From Salpingoeca rosetta (Eukaryota; Opisthokonta; Choanoflagellata; Craspedida; Salpingoecidae): 14,928 nt of DNA. The notes below the pieces were generated by a model, which did no database searches, was not told the origin of the DNA, and worked only from the letters and a program-made list of their open reading frames with translations. The position numbers and the translations under genes are program-made. Positions 1 to 10,447 of this stretch are shown piece by piece (position 1 is the first letter of the stretch; each line of letters starts with the position of its first letter). The stretch covers positions 87,978 to 102,905 of the forward strand of contig NW_004754930.1 in the NCBI RefSeq assembly GCF_000188695.1. Reading direction: 5' to 3'.

Positions 1-177
1 TCTACCTGCCTGTCTGTCTATCTATCTCTGTATCTATCTGTGTGTACACCGGTGGTCAGTCATCTGCCGCTCTGTCGCCATCTGCATTCCTTAGTTCCAG
101 TTCCTGCATGTCCACTGTGCTCTCACGTCACTTTTGCGTGTGTTGCACGTACTCAATCACCCTGTGCTTCGTACCAG
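1..177 (+). other. Intron of the lipase gene (3' part), with TCTG/TATC repeats
   Basis: No coding exon is visible before the AG acceptor at 176-177. The first 45 bases are a mix of TCTG and TATC repeats. The missing N-terminal exons, including the glycine-rich loop expected just before GMYHWG, must lie upstream of the window. Confidence 0.75.
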
Positions 178-776
178 GCATGTACCACTGGGGCGTGATC
201 AAGTGCCTGTTCGAAGAGAACCTCCTGCCGCCTGTCATTTGCGGCTCGTCCATCGGCGCCCTCTTCGCTGCTGTGCTCGGTCAGAATGTGTGTCTGTGTC
301 TCTGTGTGTGTATGTTTCTGTCTGTCTATCTAGCTGTCTATCTGCCTGTCTTGTCTATCTGGCTGTCCGTCTGTCTGTCTGTCTGTCCGTTTGCGTGCGT
401 GCCTGCGTGTGTATGGACCAACAGATGGAGGAGAGCCCCAGTTAAGTACAACAAACTCATGTGCGCACACGCACGCACACCCCTTGTGTATGCACACACG
501 TCTCCACAACACAACCCCATTCGCCCACACGTCCACTGCATCCTATGCCCCTTCATATAGGCATCTACAACGACTCGCAGCTCTCTGCCATGTTTGATGA
601 CCCCGAAGCCATTGATCTCTCCGCCTTTGAGCGCCTTGGTAACGTTACAATTACAATTGCACTGCGTCACCTCACATGTACACACGGCCCCATACTCACG
701 TGATGTTGACTGTGTAGCTCGCACACGCATTTGAAGACCTCCGTTTGGTATTCACTACACTTTATTAAACATGTCT

Positions 777-849
<73 letters not shown>

Positions 850-1346
850 GTGCTGTGGTTGCCTCAGGTCCCAAGGGATGGAAGCGAAAGCTCGTTCGGC
901 TGTTTACGGACGATGTGCTGATGGACATTTCAAAGCTCGAGGAGTTTTGCCGCACCAACCTCGGCGACTACACCTTTGACGTGTGTGTCTGTGTCTGTGT
1001 CTGTGTGTCTGCCTGTGTGTCTGTCTATGCCTGTGCGTGTGTGCGTGCTTTTTTTTCCAAGGCAAACAGAGCATGCATTCGGGCCAACATTGACCAACAA
1101 CATCGTGTGCTCTGTCGATGTTTATCTTGCAGGAGGCGTACAGGAAGACGGGCCGCGTCATCAACATCGTCCTGACACACACCACACACTCGGGATACCC
1201 ATCGCTCCTCAACTACAGAGTGCGTTACCGCCATCTGTGTGTGTGTGTGTGTGTGTGTGTGTTTGTGTCTGTCTGTCTCTACTTGTCTCTCAGTCCGTCT
1301 GTCTCTCTACCTGTCTGTCTGTCTCTCTACCTGTCTCTCAGTCTGG

Positions 1347-1385
<39 letters not shown>

Positions 1386-3661
1386 TCTCACTCACACACA
1401 CACACACTCTCTCTGTCTCTCTCTGTCTACATGTGTCTTGTCTCTTCCCGGTGGGTACTTGTGCATCTCACCCCTTGCATCGCTTCATCCATCCTGGTCA
1501 ACATCGCGCAACCCTCACACACACACACACCTTCTCCGTGTGTCTGACCACAACCAACACACTGACACACAGACGGCGCCCAACGTGCTGCTGTGGTCGG
1601 CCGCGAGCGCGTCGTGCGCCCAGCCAGGCCTCTACGCGCCCGTTCCGCTGTACGCAAAGGACGTGGGCGGTGGAATTGTCATCCTGCACGAGGAGCACGT
1701 GGCGGAATCGTGGTCCTCTCGAACCGTTCACCACCCGCAACTGCCCATGCAGCAGCTGCGTGAAAACTTTAACGTCAACCACCTCATCGTCTCCCAGGTG
1801 TGTTGCGTCGCTGGCAACAATAGCGCATGCATCGTGCAAATGCGTAAACGGTTGGCGCAATTGGCCGTTGTCAACTCGTGATTCCCCGCCCACTATGGTG
1901 CTTGCACCGATTATCTCAAAATCATCCTTGACCCAATCACGCACACGCGTTCTTCAATCCTTCACACACGCACGTACATGTAGCCCTCACACGCACACAC
2001 ACACACACACCAAACTACGCAAGCATCCAAACACGCATGTTCATCCATGCACACACTCACACACTCGCACACTCACACACTCACACACTCACACACTCGC
2101 TCATGTATGTGTGACGCGTACACACGCGCATACACGCGCATGCACGCACTGCGTAGGTGAACCCGCACGTGATTCCGTTCCTGCGGTCGCTGCACTCGTC
2201 GTCGCGTGTGCACATCTTGCATCAGGCAGCAGTCCTCCTCGGCGAAGAAATTGTCCACCGCGTGCGCCAAGTCGTGCAGTTTGGCTACCTGACAAAGTTG
2301 GTTGCTGGATTGTTCGTTCATGGATATGTATGATGGTTGCTGGTGTCGTGACCATCTGTTTTCCAGTTTGGCTCGCCTGTCTCTTCCACCTCCTCTTCTC
2401 TTGCACATTGATGTGGACCAACACGTGTTGTTCCTTGTTCTCTTGTTACCATTCCACCACAGCCGCAAATGCTGATGCTTTTCATAACTGGCACTATGCA
2501 CGATGTACACACTCACTCACTCATACAAACTAAACACATGCACGCACACGCACGCGCACGCACACGCACGCACACACATTCTATTCCTCGCGTTTTAAAT
2601 TACTCCTCCTCCTCCTCCTCCTCTCCACCACCCGCACCACAAAACACCCAACAACCCATCACCACTGCCGCAGGTCGCTGGCATGGCTGCGAGCAGACCT
2701 CCTCCAGCCCGTGGAAGGAAACATCACCATCATCCCGCGACTGACACTCACATCGCTGAAGAAGATTGTGTCCAACCCAAACCGTCACGACCTGCACTAC
2801 TTCCGCGCAGAGGGGGAGCGCAGCGTGTATCCGTACTTGGCCATCATCCGCACGCGCTGCCGCATCGAAATGGCGCTCAACGACTGCCTAAAGCAAGCGC
2901 AGGAGATGGTGCACGCGGCACAGAACCTCAGCCTGCTCCACGCATCCATGGACTCGCCCACGCAGACACCGCGCTCGCGTCGCAGTCCGCTCATTGTCAC
3001 GCCGCCAACGCAGGCCAACATCCCACCGCGCCGCAGGGCAGCACCACCGGAGAGCCCAACCATCCAGCGCTCGCCACACCGCCTTCGCCGCGCAAACACG
3101 GTTGGGTCTGCACAGGCGGCGCCAACCCTCGCCACCCTGTATGCAAATGGATACCTCTCTGGTGATGATGAACAAGCGGGCGGCACCGGTGCGCGTGTGC
3201 AGATTCCGGCGCTCGCTGAGCGGCTACTGCGCACGCCGTTCTCGCTCACACCGCAGGCCGCACCGCCAACGTCCCCAACAAGACACAGCCCAACCAGCAC
3301 CCCGCCACTGCACACCACAGGCACCGCCAGCCAGCAACAACACGACCAACACTACCAACAATTACAGCAGCAGCGGCAACACCATCTACGTGCACCAACG
3401 ACGCCACCATCGAAGCTGCTGGCTGCACCCCGCCGCAACGGTGTTGGCCCGCTGTCGGCTTCATTCAACAACGCAGCCCGACACCACTTGCTCGCCCCGC
3501 GCTCAGCGCCAGCATCCGTCAGTCAACTCGGACGCTACCGGGCCCGCAGACGAAAGATCGGTGGGAGGACGACAGGCTGCGGCGATGATTATGACGATGA
3601 TGATGACGATGATGACGCAACCACAGTGCACAGCATCAGCACCCAGCTGAGTTTGGATTAG
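178..3661 (+). CDS. Patatin-like triacylglycerol lipase, SDP1/Tgl3-4-5 type (5' end outside window)
   Basis: Seven exons join in frame: 178-279, 561-638, 868-980, 1133-1219, 1573-1797, 2157-2296 and 2674-3661 (stop TAG), giving 576 complete codons plus the stop. The first exon opens inside the patatin oxyanion region (GMYHWGV) and carries the nucleophile elbow G-S-S-I-G, with the serine codon at 249-251. Later exons read [50 protein letters not shown] and VNPHVIPFL, the hallmarks of the fungal Tgl3/4/5 and plant SDP1 lipases, which hydrolyse triacylglycerol on lipid droplets. The 2296 donor (AA|GTTGGT) is the weakest junction; it was chosen because it alone gives a smooth [15 protein letters not shown] join. 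The last exon continues into a tail of about 240 residues rich in Pro, Ser, Thr, Gln and Arg with SP/TP sites, and a poly-Asp stretch encoded by GAT/GAC near 3583-3618. The expected catalytic Asp-Gly motif before LPM is not visible (see findings). The family call is firm; activity is uncertain. Confidence 0.92.
280..412 (+). repeat. TG/TCTG microsatellite in lipase intron (280-560)
   Basis: The intron begins GTCAGA, runs into TG and TCTG/TCTA repeats to about 412, and later holds CA-rich sequence (about 460-520) before the AG at 559-560. Open frames across it encode only Cys/Val/Ser runs and are not genes. Confidence 0.85.
785..848 (+). repeat. (GT)n microsatellite in lipase intron (639-867)
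   Basis: An almost pure GT tract of about 30 units. It lies between the exon ending at 638 (donor GTAACG) and the exon starting at 868 (acceptor CCTCAG). Confidence 0.9.
1237..1436 (+). repeat. Compound GT / CT / CA microsatellite in lipase intron (1220-1572)
   Basis: GT repeats follow the donor. They give way to TCTG and pure CT tracts, and then to CA tracts around 1390-1407 and again near 1517-1530, before the acceptor ACACAG at 1567-1572. The order GT, CT, CA along one intron means its two halves are largely complementary. Confidence 0.85.
1985..2108 (+). repeat. CA-rich microsatellites in lipase intron (1798-2156)
   Basis: CACACA and CACACT/CACACTCG tracts fill the 3' third of the intron, which ends at the TAG acceptor 2154-2156. 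A second CA/CGCA tract lies at about 2535-2578 in the next intron (2297-2673), followed by a short (CTC)n run near 2602-2623. Confidence 0.8.
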
Positions 3662-4280
3662 CGCACATGTGTGATGTGTGTGCATTTTGTGTTTGTGTGT
3701 GTCTGTCTGTGTGTGTGTGTCTGTCTGTGTGTGTGTCTGTGTGTCTCTGTGTCTGTCTGTGTGTGTGTCTGTGTGTCTCTGTGTCTGTGTGTGTGTGTCT
3801 GTGTGTCTCTGTGTGTGTGTGTGTCGATGGGTGCGGCTTGGGTATTCTTGCTTTGTGGGCTGTGGCGTTTTGTCGCACTCGCACATGACTTTGAGGTTTT
3901 GGATTTCGTTTTCGTTTGGGCCTCTATGCTCTGCTTGTGAGCTATGTGACGTCAAGAACGATAGCATTGGTTTGCATCGCGTCGTGAATTTGCTCATTGC
4001 TGTATGCCTGTTTTATTCGATGCCTTTGGTGCGAGACAGACACACGCATTTGAGCTACTGTGATACGAAATACATGATCCTTGCACACCTGCCTCCCTTT
4101 GCTTCTCCAAATAATGAATCGTGACAGACAAGACACAAACATCGTGTTCAAGTGGCATATCCGAGCCAGTGACACACACACGCACGCACACGCACACACA
4201 CACACACGCGCACACACACGTACACGTACACGCGCAGACACACGCGCATGCACACGCACACACACACACATGTGGCGCTG
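3662..4280. other. Tail-to-tail intergenic region with TG/TGTC and CA repeats
   Basis: The region lies between the lipase stop (+) and the rhophilin-like stop (-) and holds the 3' UTRs of both. A TG/TGTC/TGTCTC tract covers about 3692-3823 and a CA/CGCA tract about 4171-4270. The middle part (3824-4170) is ordinary sequence with no supported gene. Open frames here are repeat translations. Confidence 0.75.
4012..4017 (-). promoter_or_regulatory. Candidate polyadenylation signal AATAAA for the rhophilin-like gene
   Basis: TTTATT on the given strand reads AATAAA on the minus strand, 264 bases past the stop codon at 4281-4283. The distance and strand fit a 3' UTR end. Whether this lineage uses the canonical hexamer is not shown by the sequence. 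Confidence 0.35.
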
Positions 4281-6297
4281 TTATTTTCCGTCGACGGTGC
4301 TCTGTTGGCAGGAGTACGCCTGCGACCCGTGGTTGGTGGATGCGTGCGAGTACTTTTCATCCAGATGTGGGTCCAAGCACGTCCGCTACACGCGTGTCGA
4401 AGGAAGAAGAGGGCCAGGAAGGAAGATGCACAGGACACACGTGTGGGATGAGCAGAGTGAGGCAGACCGAGAGCATGCACCTTCAACGCACAGCATATAG
4501 CATGCAGCAGCGTTCGCAACAACACTGTAAAATCGCGGACAGACGCCAGCAACAGCATCAAACGCACCACGACGGTGAGGCGAAGTGGAGACTCAACGCC
4601 TTCGAGGGTTCGTTGCACGTCCTCTTGCTTAGCACCGCGCACATCAACCCCGTTGACAGTCAACAGGAAGCTGTCAGCAAGCAGACCACCCATCCCTGCT
4701 GGGCTGTCCGCATCCACCTGAGGTGGTGGGAAATCACACAAACCAGACATTTACGACGGTCACGGGGCAAATCGTTGAGTGTGTATGTGTGTGTGTTTGT
4801 GTGTTTGTGTGTTTGTGTGTCTGTGTGTTTGTGTGTCTGTGTGTGCGCATATGTGTGTCTGTGTGTTTGTGTCTGTCTGAGGGAACGAGAATGCCCTTCC
4901 TACAAGTACACACCCACAGCTGGCATGTCACTTACAGTATCGATGCACGTTGGGTGTTGGCCGATGAGTGTGAATCCGAGCGAGTCATCATCCTTCTTGG
5001 CGACAGTGAGAGTCCTGCGCGGTTGGAGCAGTGATGTCAGAACAGCGGGTGAGACGAGTGCAGGTAATGTAACAACAAAACCGTGTTTGATTTGAACACA
5101 TATGTCTGTCTGTGTGTGTGTGTGTCTGCAAGCGTTCGTTGTTCGCTCGTGGTCACGAACACACAGACACACACAGACACACACAGACACACAAATTTTC
5201 ATGAATATTCTCCCACGCGTACACGTTCACAATCACATTCACAAACATGCGCACAGAACCAGCAGGGCGCGTGCACTCTGCTCAACAGCGTGGAACGCAC
5301 TCTCGATAGCGAATTGGCTGCTGCGCATTGAAAAACTGAAGAGGGCCGAGCTGCTGAAACAAATCCTGCGGGCGACATGTCTCCAACAGCTTCCGGCTCG
5401 CCTCTGCCCAGTGTGACGTCAACGGCTGTATGTCTGTCAGCGAATCTGTGTTTGCACACGCGCGCAGCAAGGTAACACATGTGAGACATGGTGAACGCAA
5501 CGGTAGCTGGCGTCCCATGCGATGTGGGTTTGTGAAAGTGGCAGCGTGCATAGGGTCTACATGCTTCACAACATTGAAAGTATGTGACTGTCTGAGTCTG
5601 TATGTGTGAGTCTGTGTGAGTCTGTATCTGTGTCTGTATCTGTGTAACATATTGTGTGGATTGTCGATCACGATTGCGGGTCAAAGACGACAGCGTCTCA
5701 ACACATGCGAGCGCACCGAGGCTGTCTGATGAGCTGACGTCACTGGAACGTTCCACAAGCATTGTATCCTCGATATCGCCCTGGATTGTCCGCCGCTGTT
5801 GCCCGATCATGTCCACAAAGCCAGCGAGCTGCGCGTACTTGTTGTCGCTGGTTGGAATTCGAGCATGAGGTCAAGTACAGATGGACCGTGGTGTATGCGT
5901 GCGCGAGTGCGTGTGTGCGTGCGTGAGTGTTGGAGAGGGAATTGGTGGTGAACACATTAGAGGCGCAGCACACGTGGATACAGAGTGCACATGACGTCAA
6001 CCAGCCATGAGCAGGAACGTGTACACGCACGCCCACAACCACACACACACATACTCATAATCACATTTCCAAGCACGAGCGCAGAAACTCACGTCATGCA
6101 AATGTCTTCTGCCTCTTGCAAGAGTGCGAGTGCACGCTCAAGCCGCCGCGTGTCGTGGGCTGCGAGCACAAGCACACACGCCACATACCACACATCACAA
6201 ACACAAAAAAGGAGACAACGGAGTGCAACTGCCGGTGAGGTCTCGCAAAGTGAACTCATCATCGTCGTCAGCATCATGATCGCTACTAGCAACAACT

Positions 6298-6373
<76 letters not shown>

Positions 6374-7987
6374 CTTAAACAACTTAAACAACAACAACAA
6401 CAACAACAACTTAAACAACAACAACAACAACTTAAACAACTTAAACAACAACAACAACAGCTTAAACAACAGCTTAAACAACAGCTTAAACAACAACTTA
6501 AACAACAACTTAAACAACAACAACATCATCAGCAGCAGCATACCAGGTGCTGATGCGTCCAAAACAGCCTGTGCCCGCCGCCTTGCTTCCAACCACGCAT
6601 GATACTCTGTCGTGTTGAACAGTTCGTCATCATTACAAAAACCACACACACACACACGCATGCGCATGGTGAGTTGTGGGCAGAGGTTGTGTGTGTGGTG
6701 TTTGGCAGTCATCCCTTTGGGGATGCAACAGATACACCAACACACCTAAACACAAACCCACGCAGGCACACATGCATACAATGGATGTGTGCCATCATTC
6801 GAACTCTCACCCGCAATGGCGTTGAAGAAGGAGACTTTCGCCTTTGCGATGGTGAGCCACTCTGTTGGGTACCATGCTGTCACCACCACAACAGCACAAC
6901 AACAGGTGGTGAGTCAGAACACTCCTTTGCGAGCACGTAGCGTGTGCAGGCAGGCAGCACGCAAGTCACCCAACAGCATACACGGATGTACGCATCTCAA
7001 TCGCACACGTGTACTGTGTACACCCACACCCACACATACACACGCACATGCAAGCGTGTGCACGAATAACAAACACTGCAGGCACCGTTGTGCATCTGTA
7101 TGTGGTGTGCTCTTGCTAAACCATACCGGGATGCTGTGCGGAGGAGATGAGATCGACAAGTTCGCTGTACGTCAGCGCAACACACGCCGCCTCCTCACTG
7201 AGAATGTGGTTGTGGGACGACCTGCGTATGACCCGTCACAGTTGCATGCACCAATCGTGAGCAAACGTGTGTCACCCAAGACGCACACACGCACACGCAC
7301 ACACACACGCACACACACACACACACACACACAACGCATCTGTATGCAATGTGCCAGCGCATGACGCAAGATGATCGACAGTGCCAAGCGAATGTCATGG
7401 CTGACAGTTCAAAGATTAGAGCACACACACAAACACACATATACATACACACATCCACACACATACACACACATCCACACACAAACACACATCCACGACT
7501 CACGCATCCGGCTGTTGCATGCAGCGCCAGAGCGACTCCTGCGCCTGAGCAAGTTGGATATCACGCAAAATGCGCACGGTCTGCTTCAGCTCCCCAACAC
7601 TAAAAACGTATGAGTGAGTGTGTGAGTGTGCGAGTAACGAGACAGCGCTACGTAGGGCGAGCACGCAAGAACCATCTTCGGTAGATGGACAACCGCAGCG
7701 CACAGTGCAATCTCAACTTCAAACGCACCATACACGCACGCACGCACATACACACATACGTACAAGCACATACACACATACGCACACGCACATACACACA
7801 TTTCAAACACACAGCATGCACACACATCCGAACACACAAACACCGCACTTTGTCGAGTCCTCTGTGCACTCCTCGTCGAGTGCAAGTCCGCAATCGAGAA
7901 TAAATGTGAGCAGGCCTGCCGCTTGCTCGTATAGGCGACACGCGCGCTTCACCCCAGACGCTGCAGGACCGCAATACACACGCACGT

Positions 7988-8035
<48 letters not shown>

Positions 8036-8057
8036 TGTGTGTGTGTGCGTGCGTGTG

Positions 8058-8132
<75 letters not shown>

Positions 8133-9527
8133 AAAGATGGCAAGGGGGGACAGAGGAGATGGAGTCATGGATGAGCTCACGATGCCCAAGTAGGCGGTTG
8201 CGTAGCATGCAGGCATTTCCGCTCAGCGAACAAAGCAGGCAAGACAAGGCACGCGCAAGTCAAAGTTGGCGCCCGCACTTGCAAATCCAGCCCTCGTACC
8301 GTTTTGGTTTTCGTAGAACGCGGCAACTTGCGTGCAGACGGCAGCCGCATTGTAGAGCGCAGTGAACTTCTCTGCAGATATGTGGTGTGTAACCACCTCC
8401 GCACCAGATAGGGGGTCAAACCTGCAAGGGATACAGGAGGGAGTAATGGAAGGAGTGAGGTGAGTGGTGGTCGTGGGTGGTGGTCGTGGGTGGTGGTCGT
8501 GAGTGGTGGTCGTGGGGTGATCAGCAACGAGAGTACTCCCGACGAATCGCTGATGGTCACAGTGATGAACAGAAGCTCACATGCACACACACACACACAT
8601 GTACAAGTTCACACGCAAGATACACACATGCACAAGTACACATATGTACAAGTGCACACACGCATGCACACAATCCCCTCTGCCCCGCCCCCTTTGTCAT
8701 CCCCTTGCCCTCATTGTGTTTGTTGTCAACACACCAGGCAAAGGACACGCCGTGCATGTGTCCCTGACGGAAGAAGCGGCGCTCAATCTGGCAGAGGTGG
8801 TGGTAGTACGCAATGCACTGCGTGATTCTGTTCTCGCGCACGGAGAAGCACGCTGCCTTTGTGTATGCTGTCTTGAGCTCGTCAAAGACGGCGCTGAAGC
8901 GAGCCGGGTTTTCGCGGTAGTGCTCCTGAAGCTCTCGACTCAATTGCGACTGGTTGTGGGTGGTGCAGGTACGATGGTAACGATGGTGATGATGGTGAAA
9001 TGCAAGTCGCGTTAGATGTGGCTGTAAACCTTACACAAGTCGTGCTTCACACGCACACACAAACACAAACACACATCACATCACATCACACCACATCACA
9101 TACATGACATCACACACACACGCTCAAACACACACAAACACAAACAAACAAACACACACACACACAAACAAACAAACAAACAAACAAACATCACATGCGT
9201 AAGTGTTTGCTGTGCACCTTCCAGTCGACGCTGCGGGCCTTTGTTCTCCAGGGAAGAGCAACCATTGGAAGCGTGAGCTCAACGGTGCCGGCGCGCTGGC
9301 GACACTTCCAGCGCTTGGATGGTGTGAGCAGCTGCTCCGGTCTGCGGATGCTGTCGGTGTGGTTCAGCTGCGTCTTGAGGCTGCGGGTCACCAGTCGACA
9401 ATGTGGAAGAAGGTGAGGCGGGGAGAAGACGAGCGTTGGGTGGTGAGATGATGGAGGACCGAACGTAGTACGAGGTCGCTCACACGGGAACATGAGCATA
9501 CGTTCACGTGGCGCACACCACACAATC

Positions 9528-9571
<44 letters not shown>

Positions 9572-9604
9572 TCAACACTGCACGCACGCACACGCCGAAG
9601 ACCT

Positions 9605-9635
<31 letters not shown>

Positions 9636-10282
9636 TGCACACACACACACTCGCTCTCTCCATCTCCCCCACTCCATCTATCCATCTGCACACACCCTTC
9701 GTAGACTGCGCGATGGATGGCGCCGTTAAGTCGGGTGAGCTTGAGGCGGAGCGTCTGCAGTGTTGACTCCGCAAACGTCTTGGTGACCGCGACATGCTTT
9801 TGGCGCACAGGGTCCTTTGTGGCCCTGCCATTACAATGTCATACAAACACAGACGCCAAGTGAGGAACATGACGCGGGACAAGGGAGATGCGTGCGTTTC
9901 AACTCGCGGGTGTGAGTGATTCTTTGTGCTCTCGCCCTCTTTCACCTCCCTTCAATATCCAACCAACCACAAAACACATCACATCACATCACATCACACG
10001 CTACATCACATGACCATCACCACCATCACGCAACACACCCTAACCCTAAGACCACACCATACTTCCGCATACAGCGGTAGTGACGTACTTGATGAGGTTG
10101 GCGCAGCCGTCGCACATGCGCTGGTTGCGCGTAATGTCTTTGGCGAGGCCGTGGATGTGTTTGTGCACCTCATACAACAACTCTGTCCATGGAGGGTGTT
10201 TTGAGTGGGAGGTGGCCATGGTGCTGGTGGAAGCCGGCGCGAGCGACTGGTTGCTGGACTCTGCTACGCTTTGTGAAGACAT
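4281..10282 (-). CDS. Rhophilin-like Rho-binding scaffold (HR1-BRO1-PDZ), complete
   Basis: Sixteen exons join with matching phase at all 15 introns: 10282-10089, 9824-9696, 9380-9218, 8949-8735, 8421-8300, 7960-7849, 7599-7504, 7221-7127, 6861-6811, 6606-6544, 6159-6093, 5847-5744, 5433-5301, 5014-4936, 4717-4568, 4385-4281 (stop TAA). The product is 625 residues, close to animal rhophilins (about 670-690). An HR1 coiled coil spans about 36-107 (GCANLIKATKDPV, then a Leu-rich helix ending LTRLNG), where the family binds GTP-Rho. A BRO1 domain spans about 140-460 ([86 protein letters not shown]). Next comes the rhophilin-specific linker NIQPLTS...[16 protein letters not shown] domain spans about 515-591, with carboxylate loop SLGF at 526-529. 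The start is the first in-frame ATG; an in-frame TGA lies further upstream, but a CTGCAG just before the ATG could be the acceptor of a leader intron. The neighbours are unrelated genes. Confidence 0.93.
4780..4878. repeat. TG/TTTG microsatellite in rhophilin-like intron (4718-4935)
   Basis: Repeats of GTGTTTGTGTGTCTGTG type on the given strand lie inside the intron that splits the PDZ domain. No exon was found in it. Confidence 0.8.
6297..6527. repeat. (AAC)n repeat with TTAAAC interruptions, rhophilin-like intron (6160-6543)
   Basis: About 230 bases of AAC/CAA units begin as a pure run and then are broken by CTTAAACAA units that become more frequent toward the right end. The open frame through it (poly-Asn/Leu on the given strand, poly-Leu on the other) is a repeat translation. 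It lies in the intron between the exons at 6606-6544 and 6159-6093. Confidence 0.9.
7283..7332. repeat. CA/CGCA microsatellite in rhophilin-like intron (7222-7503)
   Basis: A CA tract on the given strand is GT on the gene's sense strand. Together with a second CA/CATACA tract at about 7424-7493 it fills this intron on both sides of a small open segment at 7329-7400 (see findings). Confidence 0.8.
7733..7802. repeat. CA/CATA/CGCA microsatellite in rhophilin-like intron (7600-7848)
   Basis: Imperfect CACATA/CGCACA repeats lie just downstream, on the sense strand, of the exon ending at 7849. No coding potential beyond repeat translation. Confidence 0.75.
7987..8130. repeat. Long (GT)n microsatellite in rhophilin-like intron (7961-8299)
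   Basis: A GT tract of about 144 bases with a few GC and GG interruptions is the longest dinucleotide run in the window. On the sense strand of the gene it is (CA)n, close to the acceptor of the exon starting at 7960. Confidence 0.9.
8461..8517. repeat. 13-bp G-rich minisatellite in rhophilin-like intron (8422-8734)
   Basis: Four copies of TGRGTGGTGGTCG lie in tandem, plus a partial fifth. The first and fourth copies carry TGAG and the second and third TGGG. The G-rich strand is opposite to the gene's sense strand, so the transcript carries the C-rich version. Confidence 0.85.
9046..9190. repeat. CATCA / CAAA / CA repeats in rhophilin-like intron (8950-9217)
   Basis: ATCAC pentamers are followed by ACAC and AAAC tetramer runs up to about 9190. 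No exon signals lie within it. A similar ATCAC pentamer run recurs at about 9976-9999 in the first intron. Confidence 0.8.
9532..9652. repeat. (CA)n microsatellites in rhophilin-like intron (9381-9695)
   Basis: Two CA tracts (about 9532-9568 and 9608-9652) are separated by a CGCACG-rich stretch. A CT-rich run follows, up to the exon that ends at 9696. Confidence 0.8.
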
Positions 10283-10367
10283 GCTGCCCTGCAGAGCCGG
10301 CAGCAAACGTTCAAGGCGCGCAAGGTGTGTGCAGGTATCGTTTGGTCAGACAAACAGGGAAGCGAGG

Positions 10368-10447
10368 GTGTGCTTTGTGCGGTTGGTGTGCTTTGTGCGG
10401 CTGGTGTGCTCTGTGCGGTTGGTGTGCTTTGTGCGGCTGGTGTGCTT
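10368..10447. repeat. 18-bp minisatellite upstream of the rhophilin-like start
   Basis: Four full copies of GTGTGCTYTGTGCGGYTG and part of a fifth occur at 10368, 10386, 10404 and 10422. The second Y alternates T, C, T, C, so the array may have grown as a 36-bp double unit. It lies 86-165 bases upstream of the minus-strand ATG. The unit is a multiple of three and open on the minus strand, but no coding link to the gene was found. Confidence 0.9.

Noticed and set aside
5985..6602. Open frame with a long poly-Asn stretch on the + strand (and poly-Leu on the - strand)
   Set aside because: It is a translation of the AAC repeat inside a rhophilin-like intron; real exons of that gene on the other strand flank and overlap its ends.
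7618..8247. Cys-Val and Thr-His repeat frames on both strands
   Set aside because: They come from GT/CA microsatellites. The same holds for similar frames throughout the window.
8461..8517. CRISPR-like direct repeats
   Set aside because: The units abut with no spacers, and the context is a eukaryotic intron; it is a minisatellite.
10036..10050. Telomere-like CCCTAACCCTAA
   Set aside because: Only two units, inside a rhophilin-like intron; no array.
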